Positions 39,460 through 47,535 of a stretch of 64,000 nt of DNA are shown piece by piece. The notes beneath the pieces are model-generated. The model had not been told where the DNA came from. It searched no databases and saw nothing but the letters and a program-made list of their open reading frames with translations. Source of the stretch: Stenotrophomonas sp. 24(2023) (GTDB lineage: Bacteria > Pseudomonadota > Gammaproteobacteria > Xanthomonadales > Xanthomonadaceae); assembly GCF_030913365.1 (NCBI RefSeq), contig NZ_CP133160.1, positions 4,455,928 through 4,519,927 on the forward strand. The letters run 5' to 3'. Position numbers and translations under genes: made by a program. Positions within the stretch are counted from its first letter, which is position 1. Each line of letters begins with the position of its first letter.

Positions 39460-39518
39460 GGTGCCACCTTCGTCGCGCCCAGCACCGACGCAGCACAACA
39501 CACTCCCCCTCTGCCGCT

Positions 39519-40415
39519 TCATCGCCATTCTCCCGCTTCGGCTGGCGGCGCTGGCGCGTGAGCGGCATCGCCATTCCACAGCGGCGTACCGCTCGACCAG
39601 ATGTCCTCGGGCAGGTTGATCACCCAGTCCGAAAAGGGTTGTTCATGGACATCGCGATGCCCTGCCATGCGCTGCACCACCGCCGGGTGCGAGCGGAAGC
39701 CACCGGAGGTGTACAGCGCCAGCAACGCATACTGCACGTGGTCGTCGGTCTGCTGCACACCATGCGCCAGCGTGTCCTGTACGGCGGTGCTGACGAAGGG
39801 ATACAGCGCCCGGCGGTCCAGCCGGCGCATCTCATCGGGAATCACCCGCCGCAGCTGGGCGATGACCACGTCCGGCTCGCACGCCTCAAGCAGCGCCTGG
39901 TACTGCGCAGGATCCAGCTGCAACGGTGGCAGCGCAGGCAGCTCACCGTCGGGCAGGTCGGTGCAGTCCAGTGCGTGCAGATCGCCGAAGCGGTCGTAGT
40001 ACTGCCCGCGCTGGATGCCCTGCAGCAGTGCTGCGCGCTGTGCCGGTGTGAAAACGTCCATCAACGCAGGCAGGATGCGGGTGTCGTACCAGCGCAGCAG
40101 CATCTCGCTGCCGCCCTTTTCCGGCACCCGGGCCAGGTGGAACGCACGGAAATGCCGCGCAAGCGCCTGCAGGTCCAGCGCGCTCCAGTACAGGCTGACC
40201 GCCGGCCTGTCGGCGGCCAGCCGCGCGATCTCCGCCGCCAGCGCCGGCGACGCGTCGGTGCCGGTGTCGGGGTATTCCACCAGCAGGGCGGCGATGTCGC
40301 CCAGGCTGGCTTCGGCGTGGCCCTCGAACAATGAGCAGTAACGCGCCCCGAGCCGCGACAACCGTTCGTCGAAATGCGGCCGTTGTGCGCTGTCGATGAC
40401 GGCATAGCGCGGCAT
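39519..40415 (-). CDS. DUF4123 T6SS effector chaperone (Tap/Tec)
   Basis: This 298-residue protein starts MPRYAVIDSAQRPHF and has ALLVEYPDTGTDASPALAAE, FHLARVPEKGGSEMLLRWYD and TRILPALMDVFTPAQ, the pattern of DUF4123 adaptor/chaperones. These load cargo effectors onto a cognate VgrG. It follows vgrG1 directly (TGATG overlap) and precedes the lipase pair, so it should load Tle1 onto VgrG1. Confidence 0.87.
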   Translation of the reverse strand: MPRYAVIDSAQRPHFDERLSRLGARYCSLFEGHAEASLGDIAALLVEYPDTGTDASPALAAEIARLAADRPAVSLYWSALDLQALARHFRAFHLARVPEKGGSEMLLRWYDTRILPALMDVFTPAQRAALLQGIQRGQYYDRFGDLHALDCTDLPDGELPALPPLQLDPAQYQALLEACEPDVVIAQLRRVIPDEMRRLDRRALYPFVSTAVQDTLAHGVQQTDDHVQYALLALYTSGGFRSHPAVVQRMAGHRDVHEQPFSDWVINLPEDIWSSGTPLWNGDAAHAPAPPAEAGEWR

Positions 40416-43177
40416 CAGACCAGCACCCCCGGCGTGCCCTGGCGCATGGCATCGAGGATGCAGCTCCTGCAGCTGCTGCGCGGCATCTGTGGCAGCGGGT
40501 AGTCGCGCTGGGCCGGGCCGACGAACGATTTGCGCTGCGCGTGCACGGTGATCGTGCCCGGTGCGTTGATGATGATCTGGCCGCCGGCCAGGGTCACGCT
40601 GGCGCCGCCGGCGGTGGCGATGTGCACCACCTTGCTGGCCGCCATCTCCAGCGCCGCCTGCCCGCTGGTGGCACGCAGCGCCTGCCGCGCCTGGATCTGG
40701 ATCGCATCGGCCTGCGCGCGGATGTCGAGCTCGCCGCTGCCGGCCACCGCGCTCAGCGCCGTTGCCGCCGCAGCGCCATTCTCCACCGCCGCCGCCAGCA
40801 CCCCCAGCGCCTGCCCGGCATGCAGGCGGGCACCGCCCATCACGCTGGCATCGCTGTGCTGCCCGCTGGCCAGCATCAGCCCTTCGCCCGCGCTCCAGTG
40901 CAGCGCCTGTCCGCCTACCTGCACGACGCCCTGCGGCGCAGCCAGACCCAGCACTGGATCACCACTGTGCGGCACGCGATCCTGGCCCCCCTCGGCACGG
41001 TGCTCCAGTGCCTGATCGCGCGCGCCGGCAAAGTCGCTACCGGCCACGGTTGTCGCCGCGATGGCGTGCAGCGCCGGCACCGGCGCGTGGTCGGGCACCT
41101 GCCGCGAGCGGCCCATCGCGCCGGTGCCTTCCTGCAGCGCCAGCGGGCTGGTCTGGTGGGTACGCGCGGCCTGGGTGAAGCGCGCGCCCAGTGTTTGCAG
41201 CTGCGTCAGCAGCGCCGCCGGCTGCACCGCCTCGCCTGCCGGTGACGGCCCGCGGCGGCCATACGCGGTCAGCCAGCTGCCCGCCGTCGCACGCATCACG
41301 CCCCAGGCATCGCTGCGCAGCTCGAAGCCGGTCCCGCGCAGGCTGCCCACGTAGTTGTCCGCCTGGTGCCGCAGGTGGCCCAGCGTCAGCTGCGAGGCCT
41401 GCTGGCTGCTGGCCAGCTGCGTACGCAGCTGCTGGTCCGAATCGTCGAACAGCAGGTGGTTGCTGCCCTCGCCGCCGTTCCATTCGCGCGAACGCACGCC
41501 CCACAGGGCGCCACCGTGCCGGTGTGCATTGTCTCCGGCGCCTGCCGCGTGCCACGCCGGGGCCCGTCCACCACTGAGGTTGGCCTGGGCGCTGGTGCGT
41601 GCATCACCGGCCTGCCCGTACAGCGTCGTATCACTGTCGGCGCCGCTGCCACCCGGCGTGGGCGCCACGCCGGCTTCGCCGCGGCCGTTGTACAGGGCGC
41701 CGAGTACCACGGGACGATCGATATCGCCTTCCAGGAACGCCACCAGCACTTCCTGGCCGATACGCGGCAGGAACTGGCTGCCCACGCCCGGACCGGCATA
41801 GCGCTGCGCCACCCGCAGCCAGGCGCTGTCGCCGGCCTGCGTGCCCTGCTGGAAGTGGAAGCGCACCCGGATACGACCGTGCGCATCGGCGTGCAGGTCC
41901 GTGCCATCGCCGCCCTGCCCGGCCACCACGATCGCCGTCTGGTAGCCCGGTGCGGTCGGGCGCGGATTGCGGCGTGCGCCGGTGCCGTCCACCAGCACCG
42001 GGCGCCAGCGGCGCTCGCGGGCGATGGCGGTGAAGCGCTGCGCATGGCCATGGCTTTCCGCCTCGGCCTGCAGCCCCGCTGCGCCGACCTGTGTAGCGGC
42101 CAGCGCGCGGCGCAGGTCAACGGGCAGGTTGTTCACGCCCACCGTGTCCACCTGCACCAGCAGCACGGCGGCGGGCACCTCGCCCGGCGTGCCGGTCAAC
42201 TGCCAGACCTGGCCCGCATCAGCGCTGCGTACGCTGCCACGACCATGCCACAGCCGCGTCTGGGCCTCGCGGGCCTCGGCGGCCAGCCGCGCATGGTGTT
42301 CCAGCTCCGCCGTGTCGGCAAAGGCGTGCGCCCCCACTGGATCGTAATCTTCGCGCGGCGTGGTGCCACCGCCGTCCACCGGCAGCTGCCCCACGATCGA
42401 TCGCACCGTGCGGTAATCACCGCTGTGCAGCTGCAACCGCGTGCTCTGCAGCCGGCGCTGCTGCCCCAGCTGCTGCACGCCATCGCTGGCCTCGCTAGCA
42501 TCGGCACGATGGAAGCGGATACCCCCGTCCTGCTGCGAGCGGGCCGCCTCGGGCAGCAGCGTGGAATCGGCAAACACCACCAGGCCATGCCCGGCAGGCG
42601 CATCATCGCGTTCCTCCACACACCAGCCCAGGCCTTCTTCGGCCAGCAAACGCTGCACGAACGCCAGGTCCGTCTCCCGGTACTGCACGCAGTAGCTGCG
42701 GGGTCGCGAGGCCGCCAGCACGCCCTCGACCTCGTCGGTCCAGCGCCACTGTGCGTGGGGCGCATGGCCGGCAAACACCGCATCGATGATGTCGCGCACA
42801 CGCTGTTCCTGGAACACGCGGCTGCACACAGCCTGGCCAAGCCACCAGGTCCAGTCATCGAGCGTGACGCGATACCGCACGAGTCCGCCGTCGGACTGCA
42901 CCTGCTCGGCCGCCGCGATCACGCCATGCCGCGTCCACGGTTGGCCATCGGCCTGGCGCACGCGCAGGCAACCCGGCTGCCCCAGCCACTGCGCCAGCGG
43001 CAGGGTGGCATCCATCGACAGCAGTTCGATCCGCAGGTGACGCCCCTGCGACAGCGCATCGGTTGCGTGCCAGCGATCAACCACCACCGCCGGCGATCCC
43101 GGTAGTTCCACCGTGTACAGGCGTTGCTCGCCGGACAGGCCGGCCGCCTGCACCATGAGCTCGCGAATCGCTTCCAT
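40415..43177 (-). CDS. vgrG: T6SS spike protein VgrG (copy 1)
   Basis: This 920-residue TssI/VgrG has the gp27-like N-terminal region (VRYRVTLDDWTWWLGQAVCS, SYCVQYRETDLAFVQRLLAE, EEGLGW), the gp5-like segment with DLHADAHGRIRVRFHF and VGSQFLPRIGQEVLVAF, and a C-terminal DUF2345 extension with the final beta-prism repeats (VHIATAGGASVTLAGGQI, INAPGTITVHAQRKS). No catalytic domain is fused. The middle is nearly identical to VgrG copy 2. It is followed by DUF4123 and the lipase pair. Confidence 0.95.
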   Translation of the reverse strand: MEAIRELMVQAAGLSGEQRLYTVELPGSPAVVVDRWHATDALSQGRHLRIELLSMDATLPLAQWLGQPGCLRVRQADGQPWTRHGVIAAAEQVQSDGGLVRYRVTLDDWTWWLGQAVCSRVFQEQRVRDIIDAVFAGHAPHAQWRWTDEVEGVLAASRPRSYCVQYRETDLAFVQRLLAEEGLGWCVEERDDAPAGHGLVVFADSTLLPEAARSQQDGGIRFHRADASEASDGVQQLGQQRRLQSTRLQLHSGDYRTVRSIVGQLPVDGGGTTPREDYDPVGAHAFADTAELEHHARLAAEAREAQTRLWHGRGSVRSADAGQVWQLTGTPGEVPAAVLLVQVDTVGVNNLPVDLRRALAATQVGAAGLQAEAESHGHAQRFTAIARERRWRPVLVDGTGARRNPRPTAPGYQTAIVVAGQGGDGTDLHADAHGRIRVRFHFQQGTQAGDSAWLRVAQRYAGPGVGSQFLPRIGQEVLVAFLEGDIDRPVVLGALYNGRGEAGVAPTPGGSGADSDTTLYGQAGDARTSAQANLSGGRAPAWHAAGAGDNAHRHGGALWGVRSREWNGGEGSNHLLFDDSDQQLRTQLASSQQASQLTLGHLRHQADNYVGSLRGTGFELRSDAWGVMRATAGSWLTAYGRRGPSPAGEAVQPAALLTQLQTLGARFTQAARTHQTSPLALQEGTGAMGRSRQVPDHAPVPALHAIAATTVAGSDFAGARDQALEHRAEGGQDRVPHSGDPVLGLAAPQGVVQVGGQALHWSAGEGLMLASGQHSDASVMGGARLHAGQALGVLAAAVENGAAAATALSAVAGSGELDIRAQADAIQIQARQALRATSGQAALEMAASKVVHIATAGGASVTLAGGQIIINAPGTITVHAQRKSFVGPAQRDYPLPQMPRSSCRSCILDAMRQGTPGVLV
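41125..41840. repeat. Long direct repeat, vgrG1 copy
   Basis: The middle of vgrG1 is nearly identical to that of vgrG2 (about 50358-51073, offset 9233 bp, same orientation). One run of roughly 145 bp (about 41267-41415) shows no difference by eye, and others differ at only scattered third positions. The flanking N- and C-terminal thirds are much more diverged. Confidence 0.85.
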
Positions 43178-43299
43178 GGCGCTCCCAGCGTTTGCCCCGT
43201 CGGCGCACCGACGGCGTTTCCTTGCCCCTGCAGGGCGACGGTAACAGATGGCAAACGACAGCGCACGCCCGTGGCATCACGCCACTTTAACGTTATGGA

Positions 43300-43923
43300 T
43301 CAATAGGTTCCGTAGGACACTTCGACCACCAGCGGGCTGCCGCTGGCGCCGGCCGGCTGCAGGGTGAACCGGTCCAGTGCACTGCTGTCATCCCCCAGCG
43401 GCGTGCTGCGGAACTGCAGCTGCCAGGACTGCCCGGCCGCGGTCAGGGTGCCGTCCGCCTGCAGCTTCGCGTCGGGGGGCAACAACAGGCCGCCCATCTC
43501 GCTGTAGGCTTCGACGGCATCATCGAATACATAGCTGACCAGCTCGCCTTCCCGCCGCATTTCAAACACGTGCGGCTCCCACGGCCGGCGGTCGCTGCGC
43601 TGGTTGTGCAGGTCCATTACCCATTCGTCCGGCAGCTGGTAGACCTTGCGCAGCGCGGTGTCATCCAGCGCAGTGCTGGCCACCCGCAGGCAGCACACCA
43701 CCCGCTTGCCCTCCCGGTCCAGCACCGCATAGCGGGTGCCGCGTGGCGCGTCGGCCGGCAGCAGGGCGAACGGCACATCGCGTAGCGCCGGTTCGGCACC
43801 GTCCCGCGAATCGAGGCTGCGCCATCCCCCGAACGGCGGTGGCACGGCGCCCTGCACGGACGGCGTGGCGAGGCACAGCAGCAGCGCCAGCCCGAAGGCC
43901 CGTCGTCCGGTTTGTCCGTTCAT
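43300..43923 (-). CDS. Exported immunity-like protein, paralogue B
   Basis: This 207-residue exported protein has a signal peptide (FGLALLLCLATPSVQGA) and a mature domain with RYAVLDREGKRVVCCLRVAS, VYQLPDEWVMDLHN and a C-terminal PLVVEVSYGTY. It is clearly homologous to the protein encoded at 44727-45332 (VVCCL, LLLP and the EVxYxTY end are shared). I do not recognise a named family. Location between vgrG1 and two peptidoglycan-targeting effector genes suggests an immunity protein. Confidence 0.7.
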   Translation of the reverse strand: MNGQTGRRAFGLALLLCLATPSVQGAVPPPFGGWRSLDSRDGAEPALRDVPFALLPADAPRGTRYAVLDREGKRVVCCLRVASTALDDTALRKVYQLPDEWVMDLHNQRSDRRPWEPHVFEMRREGELVSYVFDDAVEAYSEMGGLLLPPDAKLQADGTLTAAGQSWQLQFRSTPLGDDSSALDRFTLQPAGASGSPLVVEVSYGTY

Positions 43924-44023
43924 GCCCGCCCTGTCCTTGCACCGGGGCCATCAATGGCCCATTCCTGCGAGCATGCCATGGGCCCGGGCTGCGTGCCAGC
44001 ACCCTCGGCCGGTGCTGGATGTA

Positions 44024-44683
44024 CTAGTTCATGTACTGGGTCGGGTGCCCCGTAAACCGTTGTCCGTCAAAACCGAAACAGAACCGCCCCTGTTCGAACG
44101 CGCGGTAGACCAGCAGTGCACCGCTGACGCAGAAGGTATCGCTGTCCACGGCAGTCTCCACCGTGCCCTCGCTCGTGGCCCCACCCGTGCCGGCCAGGCG
44201 CCCGGAAAACGCATCGATGGGCAGTGGAAACACCGTGCCATCGCGGCTGTCGATCAGCACGATCGACTGCTGGAAGTACGCCTTGCGCTCCTGCAGCACG
44301 GCAAGGAGGTAATGCCGGTTGAAGTTGGGGGCCTGGGTGCGGATGGCGGTCTCGATCTGCGCGCGGTGGTCTGCATCGCAGAAGTCGACAGGACTGTAGG
44401 CGAAGGAGCAGCCCGAGTGCGGGTAGTTGATGATCACCCCGGCATACGGTGCATTGCCGGGCGGGCGGCGGTGCGTTGCCGACGCGCCATCCGGCGAGGC
44501 AGCGGAGGCGCCCGGTTGGCCCGGCTGCTGCGCCGGCTCACCCTGCCCCGCCGCACCGTTGCGGCAGGCAACGCCCAGGCAGGCGAACGCGGCAAGCACA
44601 AACGCCCAACCGGCCCGCCTGCTGAAGCGGCCTCGGATCCTCGGTTGGCGCGCATCGCCCCAACCACCGCGCTCCCGTTTCAC
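44024..44683 (-). CDS. Exported immunity-like lipoprotein
   Basis: This 219-residue protein starts at a GTG (44683), has a basic N-terminus and a lipobox-like LGVAC near residue 40, then a Pro/Ala/Ser linker and a domain with VIINYPHSGCSFAYSPVDFC, APNFNRHYLLAVLQERKAYF and SIVLIDSRDGTVFPLPIDAF. The PNFN-(20)-IDSRDGTVFPLP pattern resembles small lipoproteins common in effector islands; no function is established. It lies between the two paralogous immunity-like genes on the same strand. Confidence 0.65.
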   Translation of the reverse strand: MKRERGGWGDARQPRIRGRFSRRAGWAFVLAAFACLGVACRNGAAGQGEPAQQPGQPGASAASPDGASATHRRPPGNAPYAGVIINYPHSGCSFAYSPVDFCDADHRAQIETAIRTQAPNFNRHYLLAVLQERKAYFQQSIVLIDSRDGTVFPLPIDAFSGRLAGTGGATSEGTVETAVDSDTFCVSGALLVYRAFEQGRFCFGFDGQRFTGHPTQYMN

Positions 44684-44726
44684 GGCAGCCGGGCGTCAGA
44701 GCGCCACGGCGGCCAGGCGTGTCCCA

Positions 44727-45332
44727 TCAATAGGTCGCATAGGGCACTTCGACCTTCAGCGGCGTTCCGCCCGCTGCCGGGCGCAGGGTAAAGGTCACCA
44801 CCGTGCCATCGTCGTCGGCCAGCGCATGCTGCCTGCGCTCAACGCCATAGCGGACCCCGCCGATTTCCAGCGTACGCGGTGCGGCCACGCGGGCGTTGGC
44901 CGGCAGCAGCAGCCCGCCGCCGTTGCCGGCGTTGTCACCGAATCGATAGCCTGCCAACGCGTCCTTGGCCACGGCATGCTGGACCTGCGGCCGGTAGGGC
45001 GCGGCATCCAGGTTCCAGCCATTGGTCAGGTCGGTGATCCACGGCCCGGGAATGTTGTAGGTCGACTCAAGCGCCGCCTCGTCCAGCACCGGCCCGTCCA
45101 CCACCAGGCAGCAGACCACCGTGTCCTTGCCCGCGTCATAGACCGCCCAGCGGCTGCCCGGCGCAGCCTTGGCCGGCAACATCGAAAACTGCGCGCTGCG
45201 CTCGAGCTGCGCATCGGACACTTTCCGCCAGGCCCCGGCCTGCACCGGCGCCTGCGGCGGCTGCGCCTGGCAGGCGGTGGTCAGCAGCAGGCCCAGCGCC
45301 AGCAGCGCGGCCGTCTTCAATCGTTCTTCCAT
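44727..45332 (-). CDS. Exported immunity-like lipoprotein, paralogue A
   Basis: This 201-residue lipoprotein (lipobox LTTAC) has RWAVYDAGKDTVVCCLVVDG, YNIPGPWITDLTNGW and the C-terminus PLKVEVPYATY, homologous to the protein at 43300-43923. Its ATG lies one base past the stop of the M15-domain gene, so it is translated with it, which is the classical effector-immunity arrangement. It is therefore the best candidate antidote to that effector. Confidence 0.72.
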   Translation of the reverse strand: MEERLKTAALLALGLLLTTACQAQPPQAPVQAGAWRKVSDAQLERSAQFSMLPAKAAPGSRWAVYDAGKDTVVCCLVVDGPVLDEAALESTYNIPGPWITDLTNGWNLDAAPYRPQVQHAVAKDALAGYRFGDNAGNGGGLLLPANARVAAPRTLEIGGVRYGVERRQHALADDDGTVVTFTLRPAAGGTPLKVEVPYATY

Positions 45333-45333
45333 A

Positions 45334-47535
45334 TCAGTTGCCCGTCTTGGACCAGTGGGGATCATCTGCTTTGCTTTTGGGGCCGGCATAGTTCCAGTGC
45401 TTGACGTCATAGCTGGCACCGACATCGATGATGTCCTGCTTGCTGCTGATGGAAACGCTGGTGCCATCGGCCTTCTTCACCGACTTGCCGATGCCCCAGT
45501 TCGGGGTCAGCCGCATGTCGATGGCTTCGCCGCCATTGTGGTTGGAGTGGTAGGGCTTGCCGATCGCACCGGCCGCACTGTAGGCATCATCCATCGCCTT
45601 GGCGCCGGCCTTGGCCGCCTTCAGGTCCGGCTTGCCGCTGGCATCGAGGTGCTGCCAGTCGATGTTGACCGGCGCATCGCCATTCTGCGGCTGGAATGCC
45701 GGCACCTTCGCCGGGTCCATGCCCCTGACGATCTCGCGCGCGTAGTACATCAGGTACGAGCGCTGCGGCGGGCGCAGCGTGGTGTTGATGCTGATCGACA
45801 CCCCGGCCGCCTTCAGCGCGGCGATGAACTTGGTGACGTTGGAGCGGAACGGGTCCTTCAGGTCGGACACCGAGGCACTCTGCATGAAGCGCTTGTGCCA
45901 TTGTGCGCCGCTCTTTTCGCGCTGGCCGTTGTAGGCCTCGCCCTTGCCCGCCTGCGAATCGGCATTGGCGGTGGCCGCCGCGGAATGGAAATTGTTGAGC
46001 AGCCCGATCGGATGAAGGTGGAACACCTCCGGCGCGGCCGGGAAGCCCTTCACCTTGGGTGCCACGTCTTTCCACCAGCGCAGATGCTTGATACGCAGCT
46101 TTTCGGCCTTCCATTCCACGGCACCGTCGAGCATCAACGGGTCCAGCTCATCCCATTTGGCGTCCTCCCCGCCCCACTCGCTCTCGTAGCGCACGATCAG
46201 GCGGCTCAGCGCCTGCATCAGCAACGGCTGCTTGGCGGCGGTGTGCAGCTCGGCCTTGCTGATGTGGCCGTTGCCATCGCTGTCCAGCAGCGCGTGCAGC
46301 TTGCGGACCAGCGCACTGCGCTCCACCTTGTCCGCGCGCATTTTGTGGTCGGTGACTTCATGGGCCTGCACCACGCCCATCTTCACCAGCGTGGCCGACA
46401 TCATGTCCACCGGCTGGATGCCGCCTTCCTCCACGGTCTCGAAGCCGGGCCATGCCCACGGCGACTGCCAGCCGACCTTGGCCTGGCCCGTCTCGCACAC
46501 CCAGCCCCGCCAGGTCTCGCCCGCCTTTTCGCCACGCGCGGTCACTTCCCACCAGCTGTGGCCGTCGGCGTCCAGGGCACGCTGTGCCGCCGGGGTGCGC
46601 TCCAGCTCGGCGCGCGACAACACGCGCGCCAGCCCGACAGTGCCGCCATCGGGCGCATCGGCACGCAACGGGTGCTTCTTCCACCATTTCATGCCACCGG
46701 CCGGGCATTGCCGCAGGTCCTTGCGCAGCACCCACATCGCCTCGCCCACCGGTACGCGCATCTCCCGGCGCAGGTAGTTGTGCTTGCGGGCCTCCTTTTC
46801 CGACTGCGTCCGCTGCGCATCGGTCGGGCCGACGAACACGCCGGTGAATTCGGCATCCTTCGCGTTGGCGTAGCTCTTGCTGCTGGACGAATAGGCGCCC
46901 AGGGCCTTGCGATCCATCACCTTCAGCTGCGACCGCTGCACCTTGGTCCAGGGGCTTACGCCGGAATCCTTCAGCTGCATCAGCGTGGAATCCGGGTCCA
47001 TGGTGCCGTCGGCCGCTGCGGGCTGCTTCAGCCGCGCGCCCTTGTCGATCACGAACAGACTGCCACTGCCGGCGGGCAGCAGGCTGGCATAGCGGCGCGA
47101 CTTGGCCAGGAACACCGGCAGGTCGTTACCGGCGAAGACCTCCATGTGCACCAGCGGCCGCGTGCCGCGCCTGGGCAGCGGCTGCGCATCCACATACTGC
47201 TGGTACTCGCCCACATGGCCCACCAGCGCACCGGCACCGATCGGGATGGGCTTTTCGGGAATCACCACCTTGTCCAGCTGCAGCGGCTGCACCGGGCCGG
47301 GATCGAGCTCGGGCAGGAAGATCCAACCCTGTGCTGCGGCCGGGTCGACCGTCTCACCCGGACGTACCGGAACCACCGCCCCTTCCAGGATGCGGTCGAT
47401 CTGCGCCCAGCGGTCCTTGCGGTTCTTCACCGTGATGCGTGCGCCGCGTGGCAGCAGCCCCAGGCGTGTGGAACGGCTGCTCGCTTCGCTGCGGATGTTC
47501 AGCCCGACGATGGGCTGCGTCGCACCTTCAGTCAT
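45334..47535 (-). CDS. Putative T6SS peptidoglycan effector: SH3b - EF-hand - M15 peptidase
   Basis: This 733-residue protein has no signal peptide. Residues about 8-75 resemble a bacterial SH3 domain (LNIRSEASSRSTRLGLLPRG, WIFLPEL). Residues 418-429 form a perfect EF-hand loop (DSDGNGHISKAE). The C-terminal about 170 residues are an M15-type D,D/L,D-peptidase: TLRPPQRSYLMYYAR, then SNHNGGEAIDM with the SxHxxGxAxD zinc motif (His666, Asp673), and a third ligand candidate in DDPHWS (His727). It should cut peptidoglycan peptides in a target's periplasm after T6SS delivery. The ATG at 47535 overlaps the preceding gene; an ATG at 47541 is possible. An immunity-like lipoprotein follows directly. 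Confidence 0.78.
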   Translation of the reverse strand: MTEGATQPIVGLNIRSEASSRSTRLGLLPRGARITVKNRKDRWAQIDRILEGAVVPVRPGETVDPAAAQGWIFLPELDPGPVQPLQLDKVVIPEKPIPIGAGALVGHVGEYQQYVDAQPLPRRGTRPLVHMEVFAGNDLPVFLAKSRRYASLLPAGSGSLFVIDKGARLKQPAAADGTMDPDSTLMQLKDSGVSPWTKVQRSQLKVMDRKALGAYSSSSKSYANAKDAEFTGVFVGPTDAQRTQSEKEARKHNYLRREMRVPVGEAMWVLRKDLRQCPAGGMKWWKKHPLRADAPDGGTVGLARVLSRAELERTPAAQRALDADGHSWWEVTARGEKAGETWRGWVCETGQAKVGWQSPWAWPGFETVEEGGIQPVDMMSATLVKMGVVQAHEVTDHKMRADKVERSALVRKLHALLDSDGNGHISKAELHTAAKQPLLMQALSRLIVRYESEWGGEDAKWDELDPLMLDGAVEWKAEKLRIKHLRWWKDVAPKVKGFPAAPEVFHLHPIGLLNNFHSAAATANADSQAGKGEAYNGQREKSGAQWHKRFMQSASVSDLKDPFRSNVTKFIAALKAAGVSISINTTLRPPQRSYLMYYAREIVRGMDPAKVPAFQPQNGDAPVNIDWQHLDASGKPDLKAAKAGAKAMDDAYSAAGAIGKPYHSNHNGGEAIDMRLTPNWGIGKSVKKADGTSVSISSKQDIIDVGASYDVKHWNYAGPKSKADDPHWSKTGN

